Part shown: positions 1 to 9,006 of the stretch, in pieces | How the letters are laid out: the number at the start of each line of letters is the position of its first letter | Numbering within the stretch: position 1 is the first letter of the stretch | Assembly: GCF_000425585.1 (NCBI RefSeq) | Contig: NZ_KE384401.1 | Location: 186,001 to 250,000 of the forward strand | DNA length: 64,000 bases | Source of the DNA: Terrimonas ferruginea DSM 30193 | GTDB taxonomy: Bacteria; Bacteroidota; Bacteroidia; Chitinophagales; Chitinophagaceae | Direction of reading: 5' to 3' | Made by a program: the position numbers and the translations under genes | The notes under the pieces: model-generated | Seen by the model: the letters and a program-made list of their open reading frames with translations, nothing else | Database searches by the model: none | What the model was told of the DNA's origin: nothing

Positions 1-391
1 GGAGCAGGCGCAGATGCCAAAAAGAGTCAACAGAGAGAGAAAGTTATAAGATTTCAGCATAGGAATGTTTTGAAAAAGAGACGGCTTGCTCAAAAGGAGA
101 TAGTAAGTTAAAACAAAAGTTCTTAACTCATCCAGGAAGTAAACACCTCATATTTAATCTATATAGCGATATAATAAATCAAGTATCTGATGAGCGTGAC
201 AATAGTGCCAGGAAGGCTTTTTTGACCTTACCGATAATAACGATCGGAGCTGGTTAAGTATGGCTGGAAGTTGTGTATGACTTTGACTCAAATCCTTTCC
301 GGTTCAATTGATCAACGTAGAATTTTAGGATTAAAAAGGAGTATTCGTTTATTATTTAAAAGTGAAATAATGGCCAATTTTCATTAATTTA
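1..391. other. AT-rich stretch without a recognised gene
   Basis: No recognisable gene. One frame is open from the left edge to a stop at about 109-111, and another lacks a start but is open from 63 to a stop at 255-257. They could be the frameshifted 3' end of a gene entering from the left. The peptides matched nothing I know, so no gene is called. Confidence 0.4.
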
Positions 392-406
392 TCACTTTAA
401 AAGTGA
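392..406. promoter_or_regulatory. Palindromic operator upstream of the toxin-antitoxin pair
   Basis: TCACTTT-A-AAAGTGA is a perfect 7-bp dyad with a one-base centre. A half-site copy, TTTAAAAGTGAA, lies at 355-366, about 40 bp upstream. The dyad sits just upstream of a -7-like box at 414-421, where a bound antitoxin would block the promoter. Autoregulation by the HTH antitoxin is inferred. Confidence 0.6.
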
Positions 407-413
407 ATTTTCA

Positions 414-421
414 TAACTTTG
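414..421 (+). promoter_or_regulatory. Bacteroidota -7 promoter box (TAACTTTG)
   Basis: TAACTTTG matches the Bacteroidota -7 consensus TAnnTTTG and lies 73 bp upstream of the toxin start, next to the operator dyad. No clear -33 TTG element was identified. Confidence 0.5.
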
Positions 422-494
422 ATTGAACTTAATCCCTTTCCACACATTCTAAATGACAATTTTATGAGTATCAGACCATTATTAACCGTAATAA

Positions 495-875
495 ATGAGA
501 CGAATGACGACAGAGGCTCAGGTGAAAGCGTTCTTAAGTGATTTTCACCAAAAGATTAAAATTTATCCCGAAGAAGTAAGATTTAGGGATGACAGAGGAA
601 AGAATTTCGAAGCATTAGCTGTATTGGATATTTCGGCCAGACAAAGATTAGAATATATAAAAGCACTTACTGTAACCGACTATTCGGAAGGCCCGAAAGA
701 CGATATTTTACATGCGGGATCTCCGTTGTGGGTATTTGGGTGTATGGTGAAAAAGATGAGTGTTTATATTAAAATTAGCATGGGGTCTCCAAACAAACCT
801 GTAATATGCATTTCATTTCATCCTGCCGAATATGAAATGACGTTTCCTTTCAAAAGGAGTGAAGACTATGAGTAA
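495..875 (+). CDS. MqsR-like toxin of a type II toxin-antitoxin pair
   Basis: This is a 126-aa basic protein with an alpha-beta order resembling the MqsR/RelE fold: an N-terminal helix (VKAFLSDFHQK), a region holding LEYIKALTVTDYSEGP that resembles the MqsR segment before its Ser-Asp-Phe/Tyr motif, then beta strands (MSVYIKISM, ICISFHPA). MqsR toxins are mRNA interferases. Position supports the call, because the stop overlaps the start of an HTH antitoxin by 8 bp. A second ATG at 504 could be the true start (123 aa). The toxin-first order is that of mqsRA. The family call is from fold-level likeness and context and could be another small RelE-like toxin. Confidence 0.6.
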   Translation: MRRMTTEAQVKAFLSDFHQKIKIYPEEVRFRDDRGKNFEALAVLDISARQRLEYIKALTVTDYSEGPKDDILHAGSPLWVFGCMVKKMSVYIKISMGSPNKPVICISFHPAEYEMTFPFKRSEDYE

Positions 876-1860
876 CAAATTTGACAATTCCAGTGTGCTG
901 AAGTGGGAGTCTCGCACATTAACGTATAGAAATGAAGAATACAGAGTATTATTTCACTTCTATGTTGATGGTGATACCGGTGAGCAATATACTACTACTG
1001 AATTAGATGAGTTAAACCTTACTCAACTACATAATTTATACCGATTCCGAAATGGGATACCATTTATTGATGAAATAAAAGCAATACGGGAACAATATGG
1101 TTTAAGTGCGTCTAAAATGAGCGAGGTGCTGGGATTGGCTGCCAATGTATATAAGAATTACGAAAATGGAGAAATGCCAAGCCCGGCAACCGGCCGGTTA
1201 ATTCAATTAGTTAAAGACCCAAAGGAGTTTAAGCATCTGATCGATATCTCCAGGCATAAAATGGAGCAAAACGATATTAATAAACTATTAAACAAGGTGC
1301 AATCGCAACTTAATAACTGGAATTTTGAGGAAAAGATATTTGAACATTATTTATTTGGTGAGATAAACCCAAGTTTATTTACTGGGTTTCGAAGTCCTAA
1401 TCTGGACAAAATCGGCAATATGGTAAAGTATTTCTCCTACTCATTGAAGCCGTTTACAACAAAGATGAATAAACTATTGTTTTTTGCAGATTTTCTACAT
1501 TTCAAGAAAACCGGATTTAGCATAAGCGGGCTTTGTTATAAAGCTATTGCCTACGGACCTGTGCCAAATAACTATGGAGGACTATACGACACATTATATG
1601 ATCATGGTTTTATGGAAAGAGAAGTAGTGACATTTAAAAATGGGGAAGGTGAAATATTCAAAAGTGCTGCAAAGGAAATAGCAGAAGATTTATTTGAATC
1701 AACCGAAATGAATGTCATGAACGAAGTTGTAAAAAAGATGGGTCATTTATCGACTAACGCAATAGTAAATGCCAGTCACGATGAAGATGCCTGGATAAGT
1801 AATGTCGATGAAAAGGATCGTGTAAATTACCTCTACAGTTTTTCTCTACGTTCAATATAG
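868..1860 (+). CDS. HTH-Panacea domain antitoxin
   Basis: 330 aa from the ATG at 868, chosen because AAAAGGAG sits about 9 bases before it; a GTG at 859 is in frame but lacks such a site. Residues about 65-118 form an XRE/MqsA-like helix-turn-helix (KAIREQYGLSASKMSEVLGL, NVYKNYENGE). The C-terminal half, around KLLFFADF, GLCYKAIAYGPVPNNYGGLYD, is a Panacea domain (formerly DUF4065/SocA-like), known to neutralise many unrelated toxins. It overlaps the upstream toxin by 8 bp, so the two are probably translationally coupled. The HTH part likely binds the dyad at 392-406. The zinc ribbon of classical MqsA is absent. Confidence 0.75.
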   Translation: MSNKFDNSSVLKWESRTLTYRNEEYRVLFHFYVDGDTGEQYTTTELDELNLTQLHNLYRFRNGIPFIDEIKAIREQYGLSASKMSEVLGLAANVYKNYENGEMPSPATGRLIQLVKDPKEFKHLIDISRHKMEQNDINKLLNKVQSQLNNWNFEEKIFEHYLFGEINPSLFTGFRSPNLDKIGNMVKYFSYSLKPFTTKMNKLLFFADFLHFKKTGFSISGLCYKAIAYGPVPNNYGGLYDTLYDHGFMEREVVTFKNGEGEIFKSAAKEIAEDLFESTEMNVMNEVVKKMGHLSTNAIVNASHDEDAWISNVDEKDRVNYLYSFSLRSI

Positions 1861-1912
1861 TAATTTGTAGTTTAAGCGTGATGCGAAGGTCTTTATTTAT
1901 GATCCTGAGGTC

Positions 1913-3037
1913 TCAACGACCATTATTCTTCTGAATATAATCAAATACCTGGTATGCCATATCGCCCAGTTTGCCGGCAATTGAATCGTCAGAAACATTC
2001 GTAAGTATTACTACACCACTATTGATTTCTGGATAGAATACCACATAACCCGTATAACCATATGTACCGCCATCGGTCCACAATTGATGGTTGCCATTCT
2101 CATGTTTATATTTTAACCAATTTAAACAAGCGCTATAATAACCTGCGTTAAAGGATTCTTTTTGACTCAGGATGATTGCCGGATCTTTGTGCTCAAGCTG
2201 CAGTCGGATAAACTTTAGAAGATCAGCGGTGGTCGAATACAATCCACCGACATATTGCAGGTAAGCGGTATTGAAATAAGGTGCTTTAGCTCCCTTTTCA
2301 CCGTAGCCGGTGGTCAGTGAACGGCTTTTTGCTCCCGACGCCAGAAAAGACGTGCTGTTCATTTTATTGGGGACAAGTATCAATTTAGCGATCAGTTTAT
2401 CCATAGAGGTACCATACACTTTCTCCAGGATATAACCCAGTAATTGAGCGCCGGCATTTGAATGTCTTCTTTTAAAACCGGGAACAGTATCCAATTCAAC
2501 ACCATGTAAGGCGGCAAAGAAATCTTTTGGTGTAAAGGCCCCGTAGATTTTTTCCCGGAAAAAAGCTGTCGAATCAGCGGGTGCGTTTTTGATCTTATCA
2601 GACGTAGCGGGCAACCAATCGGGAAGCCCTGCCGTGGCATTGGCCAGTTGTTCTAAGGTAATGGGCGCCTGGTTGTATTGAAGATTGGGATAGTCGCCGT
2701 CGAGGTATTTACGGATATCATCATTTAACGCCACCTTTTTTTCAACTACCGCTTTGGCCAATACCAGTGCAACAAACAATTTGGTAACGGACCCTGTTTC
2801 ATACAGTGAATTTTCTGTGGGCGTTTGCGACCGGCCTTTGGCCGTTGTACCAAAGTTGTAATAGTAGCTGTTGCCATTATGATACACCCCGATTGAAAGA
2901 CCTGCCGCCTTTGGATCTGCTATGAAAGTGTTGCCGAGCCGGTTGACAAGCGTGTCCGGGTTGACAGATTTATGTTGAGCGATGAGAAAATGCGGAAGGA
3001 CAAGGAGTATGGCAAATACCACGGTTTTAGTCATCAC
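1913..3037 (-). CDS. Secreted serine hydrolase, beta-lactamase/class C fold
   Basis: 374 aa with a Sec signal peptide ending near residue 21 (LIAQ). The penicillin-binding/class C beta-lactamase SxxK motif is S83-V-T-K86 in ETGSVTKLFVAL. The second motif, normally YxN, reads HSN in RRHSNAGAQLLGYILEKVYG, so its tyrosine is replaced by histidine. The third motif is DGGTYGYTGY. Family members are D-alanyl-D-alanine carboxypeptidases, esterases or peptidases; this is not evidence of antibiotic resistance. The start could be M1 or M2. It is the first of three intact paralogues in the window and has no operon partner. Confidence 0.85.
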   Translation of the reverse strand: MMTKTVVFAILLVLPHFLIAQHKSVNPDTLVNRLGNTFIADPKAAGLSIGVYHNGNSYYYNFGTTAKGRSQTPTENSLYETGSVTKLFVALVLAKAVVEKKVALNDDIRKYLDGDYPNLQYNQAPITLEQLANATAGLPDWLPATSDKIKNAPADSTAFFREKIYGAFTPKDFFAALHGVELDTVPGFKRRHSNAGAQLLGYILEKVYGTSMDKLIAKLILVPNKMNSTSFLASGAKSRSLTTGYGEKGAKAPYFNTAYLQYVGGLYSTTADLLKFIRLQLEHKDPAIILSQKESFNAGYYSACLNWLKYKHENGNHQLWTDGGTYGYTGYVVFYPEINSGVVILTNVSDDSIAGKLGDMAYQVFDYIQKNNGR

Positions 3038-3193
3038 ATTTATTTTTGGATAAGGGAAATTGGTTTGAATACGACTAAAATACGAAACGTTTCGTTATTT
3101 AGAAACGTTAATTATTATAGCGCACCGCGCAGACTGCTGACAGGAATACTTTTCAGGCTGACTTTCGTCATACTAATCGCAATAGCTTTCTGC

Positions 3194-3201
3194 TAGGTTT
3201 G
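3194..3201 (+). promoter_or_regulatory. -7 promoter box (TAGGTTTG) for the HEAT-repeat gene
   Basis: TAGGTTTG fits TAnnTTTG and ends 20 bases before the ATG at 3222. It would drive the two-gene HEAT/VOC unit. Confidence 0.45.
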
Positions 3202-3221
3202 TGCCGCAATAAAAGAAGCTG

Positions 3222-3824
3222 ATGAACAAGCTATTGGAAAAGATCAAAAGCATTGAACATGGATTTACCCATATCGTGGCTGCAGGTGACACCATATTGG
3301 CAGACGAGGCTGTTGATCCCCTGTCCTTCGCAAACACCTGCCTGAAAGATGACAGTTACCAGGTAAGAATGCTGGCTACTTATCTGCTGGGCCATCTATC
3401 AGTCGACCATCCCAAAGCGTTAAAAACACTGGAAACGAAAGTGGCGGCAGACGAAAACTGGCGTGTGCAGGAAATGCTGGCAAAAGCTTTCGACTATTAC
3501 TGTCAATCCAACGATTATGAACAATCATTGCCCACCATTAAAAAATGGCTTGCAGATAAGAATCCCAACATCAGAAGAGCGGTGGTAGAAGGTCTCCGCA
3601 TCTGGACGGGACGACCTTTCTTCAAAGACAATCCCGCTATAGCCATTCAACTCATTGCATCATTGCGATCAAAGGCTGGTGAAAGCGAATACCTGCTGCG
3701 GTCCGTTGCCAATGCCTTACGCGATATCCGGAAAAAACACGCATCATTGGTTGACCAGGAAATATCCGGATGGGACCTGACTAACAAAACAACCTCATCG
3801 ATTAAAAAAATAATAGAGAAATGA
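3222..3824 (+). CDS. HEAT-repeat protein related to DNA alkylation repair enzymes
   Basis: 200 aa, all-helical with HEAT-like repeats: SYQVRMLATYLLGHL, NWRVQEMLAKAFDYYC, NPNIRRAVVEGLRIWTGRPFF and YLLRSVANALRDIRKKH. The pattern resembles the AlkC/AlkD DNA-glycosylase-like superfamily, where a HEAT solenoid wraps damaged DNA. Whether catalytic residues are present cannot be settled by eye; related proteins may only bind DNA. Its TGA stop overlaps the ATG of the next gene (ATGA), so the two are co-transcribed and probably translationally coupled. Confidence 0.65.
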   Translation: MNKLLEKIKSIEHGFTHIVAAGDTILADEAVDPLSFANTCLKDDSYQVRMLATYLLGHLSVDHPKALKTLETKVAADENWRVQEMLAKAFDYYCQSNDYEQSLPTIKKWLADKNPNIRRAVVEGLRIWTGRPFFKDNPAIAIQLIASLRSKAGESEYLLRSVANALRDIRKKHASLVDQEISGWDLTNKTTSSIKKIIEK

Positions 3825-4177
3825 AAATAGCCGACTATGATAATTTCTTTCTGGGTACAGCCAACCTGGAGGAAAGCAAAAAATTTTACCAGGATAAATT
3901 AGGACTGGCGTTAAAATTTGATTTCAGTGAAAAAGGAATGGTCGCTTTTAAAGTAGGTGACAATGAACCCGCGATCATCTTAAAAGATCTCAATAAGTCT
4001 CCGGCGGCAAAACCGGCTATTTGGTTTAAAGTTGAATCGGTGGCAAAATCTTATGAAGAAATGAAAGAAAAAGGTATCGCCTTTTCAACCGAACCTTATA
4101 AAATACAGACAGGCTGGGCCGTGGAGTTCACAGACCCTTCTGGAAATTTACTTGGATTAACAGATTACCTGGCTTAG
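3821..4177 (+). CDS. VOC family protein (glyoxalase/dioxygenase fold)
   Basis: 118 aa with the paired beta-alpha-beta-beta-beta units of the vicinal oxygen chelate superfamily: an N-terminal FLGTANLEESKKFYQDKLG and a C-terminal GWAVEFTDPSGNLLGLTDY. Members include glyoxalase I, ring-cleaving dioxygenases and drug-binding proteins; the substrate cannot be read from sequence. The E in the AVEFTDPSGN segment fits a metal ligand. The start overlaps the upstream HEAT-repeat gene by four bases. Confidence 0.85.
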   Translation: MKIADYDNFFLGTANLEESKKFYQDKLGLALKFDFSEKGMVAFKVGDNEPAIILKDLNKSPAAKPAIWFKVESVAKSYEEMKEKGIAFSTEPYKIQTGWAVEFTDPSGNLLGLTDYLA

Positions 4178-4185
4178 CAGGCAGT

Positions 4186-5241
4186 TCAATTTTTCTTAGC
4201 CCTGAAATAATAATCGGCCAATGCCCGCGTGATCGCACCGGGATTTGCTTCATCCGTATTGGTGAGAATGATGATCGACAGCCCATCATTCACATAACGA
4301 TCATAATTGGAGCGGAAGCCTGTGTTGGCACCTCCATGTGTAACGAGGTGATGGCCCTTGTATTCGTCGATGATCCAGCCAAAGCCGTAAAACTGTTTGC
4401 TTTCGGCTTTACCGGATGTTTTGATAAAAGGCGTCCACAATAACTCCCAGTTCTCTTTTCTCAGAATGATTTTTTTCTCCGTCAATGCTTTGTCCCAAAG
4501 GATCATGTCGGTGCTGGTGGACAAAAAGCCGCCGCTGGGCCGCACGGCATACATGGCATCGGCATTTACCAGTGTATCGCCTTTGTGCATATAGCCGCTG
4601 GCGCGGTTGGGAATGATGGGATAAAAATCTGTCATGCCGCTGTTCTTCATGCCGGCAGGAAGGAAAAGATTTTCCCGGATATAATTTTGCCAGGGCATGT
4701 TGCTTACCTGTGATATGATCTCTGCGAGCATAAAATAAGCAAGGTTGCAATACTGGTATTTTTCCCCGGTCTTGAAATCAAGTGGCAAGGAATAAGCTGA
4801 TCTTATGATCACCAGATCTGGCTGGATGATATGGTTTTTATAAGCCGGTCCTTCTCTTTTCAATCCGGAGGTATGCGACATCAGGTGTTTGATCTGTATC
4901 GGGCGCCATGTCTCCGGTGCATCGGGAAAGAATTTGTGAACGGAATCTTCGATGCTCAGTTTTCCTTCTTCTGCCAGTTTGAGAATAGCGGTTGTAAAGA
5001 ATTGTTTGCTGACTGAACCGAGGCGGATCACTGTTTCTGCGGTAACCGGAACGTTAAGCTCTACATTGGCGAGGCCATAACCTTTGTTGACAACGGCTTT
5101 GCCATTTTTCACCACCGCCAGCGAAAGACCCGTAATCCGCTGATCTTTCATCATTTTTTGAACGATGATGTCGGTGCTGTCTTTTTGCGCGTATGCAGTA
5201 ACATTTACCAGGACAAGCAGGATCAGCCAATGGATTTTCAT
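4186..5241 (-). CDS. Secreted serine hydrolase, beta-lactamase/class C fold
   Basis: 351 aa with a signal peptide (VNVTAYAQ, cleavage near residue 19). The SxxK motif is S76-V-S-K79, the Y-x-N motif is YCN in KYQYCNLAYFML, and the third motif is HGGANTGF. The most C-terminal 19 residues (NPGAITRALADYYFRAKKN) are nearly repeated by a degenerate relic at 14728-14784, so a paralogue once lay there. It probably acts in the periplasm on peptidoglycan, peptides or esters. The next gene upstream in transcription, an amine oxidase, is only 33 bp away, so the two may form an operon. Confidence 0.88.
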   Translation of the reverse strand: MKIHWLILLVLVNVTAYAQKDSTDIIVQKMMKDQRITGLSLAVVKNGKAVVNKGYGLANVELNVPVTAETVIRLGSVSKQFFTTAILKLAEEGKLSIEDSVHKFFPDAPETWRPIQIKHLMSHTSGLKREGPAYKNHIIQPDLVIIRSAYSLPLDFKTGEKYQYCNLAYFMLAEIISQVSNMPWQNYIRENLFLPAGMKNSGMTDFYPIIPNRASGYMHKGDTLVNADAMYAVRPSGGFLSTSTDMILWDKALTEKKIILRKENWELLWTPFIKTSGKAESKQFYGFGWIIDEYKGHHLVTHGGANTGFRSNYDRYVNDGLSIIILTNTDEANPGAITRALADYYFRAKKN

Positions 5242-5274
5242 AAATTGGTTTTAGTTGCTGCCAAAATACAACAT

Positions 5275-6531
5275 CTATTGTTTGTTGCTGCGAATTATGG
5301 CTGCCATTTGCCTGCCAGATACCAAAGCCGCCTCCACGGTACCCGGGCTTTTGCCTTCGTACAAAGCTTCTCCGCAGAAATAGATCGTATGTTTCAATGG
5401 AGTACGCAGCAATGCGCTGGCTGTTGGAGACTGAGGCGTTGGGTAGGTATAAGCGGACTCCCAGGTACAAACATGACTGCCCAGCAATAACGAACGGATC
5501 ATCTTTTCATCCGTATTAAAAATAGCCGAGAGTGATTGAATGCCCATATCTACGATTGATCCGGTGTCCGCGTTCATCCATTTCGCCGCAGGCGGCCCGC
5601 CGAGCCAGCCGGTCAGCATGGCTGCCTCATCCGGTCGTTGTGTCCACCAGGTTGGGATAGCTTCATCACTGATGATAAAACCGGTATCAGGCCGGTCCGC
5701 TTCCCAAAAAGCCGGGCTGAAGGAAAGCTGCACTTTTATGACGGAGCCCATGCCGATGTCTTGCGCCGCCGCAAGATATTCGACAGGTTCAGGATCAAAG
5801 TGGATGAATGCTTTTGAAGCAGGGTTGCCCAATACGGCAACCGGTTGCGTAATAAGTATCTTTTGTGCGGTAAATACTTTGTTTTCATTCGTAAACACAT
5901 CAACCCTTCCTTCAGTCCATTCGACGCGCGATGCCGTTTGCTGATACATAAAACGGCAACCCTTTTCCCGGCATTGCTGTTCCATGTAACTGATCAGCCG
6001 GCCATAACCGCCGTTTACGCGGAAATTTGTCTCTTGTTCGTTTTTCCACTCATCATACAAGGCCCTTGCACTTGCCAGGTTTTCGTCGGCCAGGTCAAAA
6101 CCATTGGCGTAGCGGATCACTTCTTTCCGGAAGGAATGATATTTTTCCTCACTATAATATTTATCGAGGAACTGCGACAAAGTCATACCGGCATCGGCAC
6201 TTTTCATCCGGCTCAGTAATTCATCCCATCCTTCGATCATCTCTTCTTCCTGTGTCCAATGGCCATCGATTACCCGGTAAAAAGCTCCTTCTACGGCTGT
6301 ATAGTTTATGCCTGCTTTATGTAAAAGTTCCAGGGTTACCGGCAGCTCGCCATGCACAAACTCGGCGCCGTCTTCGACGGGTTGGGGAAAATATTTTTTA
6401 TCAACAGTGCGTATGCGACCGCCAGGCTGATCATGCATTTCCAATACGGTGATGTCGTAATGATCGCTCAGTTCGAGTGCGGCCATCAATCCCGCGGCGC
6501 CGGCTCCAACGATCACAATAGAAGACTTCAT
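5275..6531 (-). CDS. FAD-dependent amine oxidase-like oxidoreductase
   Basis: 418 aa. The N-terminal Rossmann dinucleotide motif is VGAGAAGLMAALELS (G9-x-G11-x-x-G14), followed by a typical FAD ribose-binding acidic end (VLEMHDQPGGRIRT), the signature GGR of flavin amine oxidases. The C-terminus carries the second FAD-contact region (IYFCGEALYEGKSPGTVEAALVSG) typical of monoamine oxidase, phytoene desaturase and protoporphyrinogen oxidase relatives. There is no signal peptide, so it is cytoplasmic. The substrate is unknown. It is encoded 33 bp upstream of a serine hydrolase on the same strand. Confidence 0.85.
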   Translation of the reverse strand: MKSSIVIVGAGAAGLMAALELSDHYDITVLEMHDQPGGRIRTVDKKYFPQPVEDGAEFVHGELPVTLELLHKAGINYTAVEGAFYRVIDGHWTQEEEMIEGWDELLSRMKSADAGMTLSQFLDKYYSEEKYHSFRKEVIRYANGFDLADENLASARALYDEWKNEQETNFRVNGGYGRLISYMEQQCREKGCRFMYQQTASRVEWTEGRVDVFTNENKVFTAQKILITQPVAVLGNPASKAFIHFDPEPVEYLAAAQDIGMGSVIKVQLSFSPAFWEADRPDTGFIISDEAIPTWWTQRPDEAAMLTGWLGGPPAAKWMNADTGSIVDMGIQSLSAIFNTDEKMIRSLLLGSHVCTWESAYTYPTPQSPTASALLRTPLKHTIYFCGEALYEGKSPGTVEAALVSGRQMAAIIRSNKQ

Positions 6532-6690
6532 ATGGCTAATTTAAAATATTTAATGGGCCGTATTTTATAAACAAGGTAGGGAAGAAAAAATAGAAACGAC
6601 TTATGCAAAAGCGGCATTTTTTTATCTTATGTACTCCGGCATCCTGGCCCGGTTTTTTATCGTGTCAGTACATCTTTAAAAAAATTAACG

Positions 6691-7776
6691 ATGAGGCCAA
6701 TCAGCTTTCTGTTTTTACTACGCTTCGTTTGTTCCGCCGCCGCTGCGCAGACCGGCACCTGGACAGCCTTCTACAACGCCGACTCCACGTTAACGGGCTA
6801 CAAAGACCAAAGCGGAATGGTAAAGATCGAGCCCAAATTTACCGGCCTGGGCAGTGCGTACAGGTTTGACCACATCATTGCCGTAACCGAAGAAAGCAAC
6901 GGCAAATGGCAAAGCTATTATCTCACCAAAGCGGGGAAAATAGCGGGGAGGGACAGCCTTTTCTTCTTTGACAATACGCAGGATTGCGAAAGCGAAGGCT
7001 TTATCCGTTTTCACGATCGCAAAACCGACAGAATGGGTTTGTTTAACCGGAATGGCGACATTGTCATTCCCGCTGGGTATAATGCCATGACACGGGTGAT
7101 GAACGGTATGTTGGTAGTGCTGAAGGACGCAGAAAAAAAATACTGGGATACAACCGGTCACTCGGATTGCAATCATTACAGTTGGGTGGGCGGAAAAGAA
7201 ATGCTGCTGGATACCCTGGGTAATGTACTGGCAGAAGACTTCAGGCTGGCGGATAACCTTAATTTCTTTTCGGTAAAAAAAACATCCCAACCCGATGCCG
7301 ATACCACAAGGACAAACTTCCGTGCAAAAGGCGGCGGCTATCTGTCGTTTACCAACTTTGAAAAAGAATTCAGGACCTGGTTGAGGACTGAGCTGTTTCC
7401 CGGTCTTACCGCTGAAAAATTGATCGCTGCATCCTACGATTCCATCACCTGGTGGTCAACGGACGAGTGGGTGAAGACAAACAAGACCGCGTTTATCAAC
7501 AACAACTTTGAGTTATTAGAAAACGGTTTATTGGAAATACAACAGCCCGGTGCTGACTATTTCATCGGCAACGATGGATTGAACCAGTTTATGTACGAAG
7601 GCCGGGAGTTTGAGAACTACTATAATAACTGCGGTGAATCAAAGCAATGGATCTACCCGGTGATGAACATCGTCGTATCGCACGGTGATCTGACTCAAAA
7701 TAATTTTAGTTTTCTGCGGACGGAGAAGGGATATCGGTTGATCGAGGTGACTTTGAGGAGCGGCAAGTTGAGATAG
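6691..7776 (+). CDS. Secreted WG-repeat protein
   Basis: 361 aa with a signal peptide (FVCSAAAAQ, cleavage near residue 20). WG/KWG-like repeats are visible: LTGYKDQSGMVKIEPKFTG and RMGLFNRNGDIVIPAGYNAM, each being the G-(L/Y)-x-(D/N)-x-x-G-x-(I/V)-x-I-x-P pattern of beta-strand WG repeats. The C-terminal 150 residues (ELFPGLTAEKL, QQPGADYFIGNDGLNQF) do not match a family I know. WG-repeat proteins are common in Bacteroidota; function is undefined. It is convergent with the next gene across a strong hairpin. Confidence 0.65.
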   Translation: MRPISFLFLLRFVCSAAAAQTGTWTAFYNADSTLTGYKDQSGMVKIEPKFTGLGSAYRFDHIIAVTEESNGKWQSYYLTKAGKIAGRDSLFFFDNTQDCESEGFIRFHDRKTDRMGLFNRNGDIVIPAGYNAMTRVMNGMLVVLKDAEKKYWDTTGHSDCNHYSWVGGKEMLLDTLGNVLAEDFRLADNLNFFSVKKTSQPDADTTRTNFRAKGGGYLSFTNFEKEFRTWLRTELFPGLTAEKLIAASYDSITWWSTDEWVKTNKTAFINNNFELLENGLLEIQQPGADYFIGNDGLNQFMYEGREFENYYNNCGESKQWIYPVMNIVVSHGDLTQNNFSFLRTEKGYRLIEVTLRSGKLR

Positions 7777-7819
7777 TGAAACAGGTCAAAAACAATATAT
7801 TTTGACACATCTCCGGTGA

Positions 7820-7853
7820 ATATAAGTCAAAAAAGCCCCTTTTTGACTTATAT
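7820..7853. terminator. Bidirectional terminator hairpin
   Basis: Perfect 14-bp inverted repeat, ATATAAGTCAAAAA at 7820-7833 and its complement at 7840-7853, with loop AGCCCC. The A-run and T-run arms give a U-tract on either strand. It lies between two convergent genes, so it can stop both. Confidence 0.75.
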
Positions 7854-7881
7854 GTCCGTACTCAGAAGACCTTCATGGCAA

Positions 7882-8883
7882 TCATTTGCCTCCCGGCGGG
7901 TTGTCGATCAGCGAGGCGGATGTACGAAATGCATAGTTAAACTTATACGGATCGGATGGCGCATTGAACTGACCGCCATCTCTTACGGTTGCTTTGCCGG
8001 GTTTCAAGGAAAGACTGTTGCCATAGTTGGGGTCTACAATGATCTCAAACGTATAGGTCACTTTCTCCAGTTTATGATGCTCGGATTTGGCAAAACTACC
8101 CCACTCGTTATTCTTTAGACTTTTCGGTTTGTTCCAGAACTGAGTCTTGCCTTGTTTGGGTATAATGGTCAACTGGTTGCCGCTCACGGAATAAGTGCCT
8201 GACTCGCTCACAAAATATATCTGCGTTGAGCTGGACAAAAAGTTTTTCTTACGAAAAGTATAAGTGCCGTCTTTGTTAAAGGCATACTCTTTTCGGAGAT
8301 AGCCGGTCGTATACTGCTGATAGGCATTTCTCTCCACGGTGTAATCTGCCCACAGCCCGGCGATGCTGACGGTATTTTTATTGGTGGACGTTTGTCTGGT
8401 GGCTTTTGAAAGTTCCAGCGAATTGATGAAGGCAAGAAGATCGGGTTGATACTTGCCGGTATTGGTCATCAGGATCACTGCGGTGGTTTGTCCGCCACCC
8501 GAAGCAGCTAACAAGGTAGCGGTGCCGGTGTTGGCTCCCTCGGTGTAGGGCGCGTGGCCTGAAACGATTTCCCATCCGTTACTGGTAACGGCATCCTGCA
8601 TGGCCGGCTCCCCGGACACCGCAACGGTAGCTTTTACAATATTATTCCAGTAGCTGTTGAAATTATCATTGGGCGAAGCATTGGAAGCTGTCGATTTGAT
8701 AAGCAGAACGGTGGCATATCCGCCTGTTTTGGCATCGGTGATGGTCAGTTGCCGCCCGCCCTCCGCATCTTTTTGCTGCCAGCCCTTCGGAAAAGTAAAG
8801 GTGAGCACATCGTAGGTTTGTTTTTGGGCAAATGTTACCAACGAACCCAATAACAGTGCAATTGAAAGTATTTTCCTCAGCAT
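7882..8883 (-). CDS. Secreted protein of unknown function with lipocalin-like C-terminus
   Basis: 333 aa with a signal peptide (LLLGSLVTFAQ, cleavage near residue 19). The N-terminal half (YDVLTFTFPKGWQQKDA, then GGYATVLLIKSTASNASPNDNF) resembles PsbP/DUF-type folds that open with the phrase 'tf.fPkGW'. After a Thr/Ser-rich linker, the C-terminal half (LRKEYAFNKDGTYTFRKKN, ESGTYSVSGNQLTIIPKQG) has the strand pattern of lipocalin-like domains found after such linkers. No catalytic motif was found. Function unknown. Confidence 0.55.
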   Translation of the reverse strand: MLRKILSIALLLGSLVTFAQKQTYDVLTFTFPKGWQQKDAEGGRQLTITDAKTGGYATVLLIKSTASNASPNDNFNSYWNNIVKATVAVSGEPAMQDAVTSNGWEIVSGHAPYTEGANTGTATLLAASGGGQTTAVILMTNTGKYQPDLLAFINSLELSKATRQTSTNKNTVSIAGLWADYTVERNAYQQYTTGYLRKEYAFNKDGTYTFRKKNFLSSSTQIYFVSESGTYSVSGNQLTIIPKQGKTQFWNKPKSLKNNEWGSFAKSEHHKLEKVTYTFEIIVDPNYGNSLSLKPGKATVRDGGQFNAPSDPYKFNYAFRTSASLIDNPPGGK

Positions 8884-9006
8884 AGATTTTTATTGACCGG
8901 ATAAAACTACTATGCTGCTATGGTGGTCGCGTCACCTTAAAAGGGGATTATTTACCGGTCTTCAAAAGGTACATATGCATGTATAAATCTCAAACATTGC
9001 GATACA

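Noticed and set aside
2972-3196. 74-codon plus-strand ORF between the serine hydrolase and HEAT genes
   Set aside because: It begins inside the serine hydrolase gene, covers its upstream region and ends at the -7 box of the next gene. The protein reads as random.
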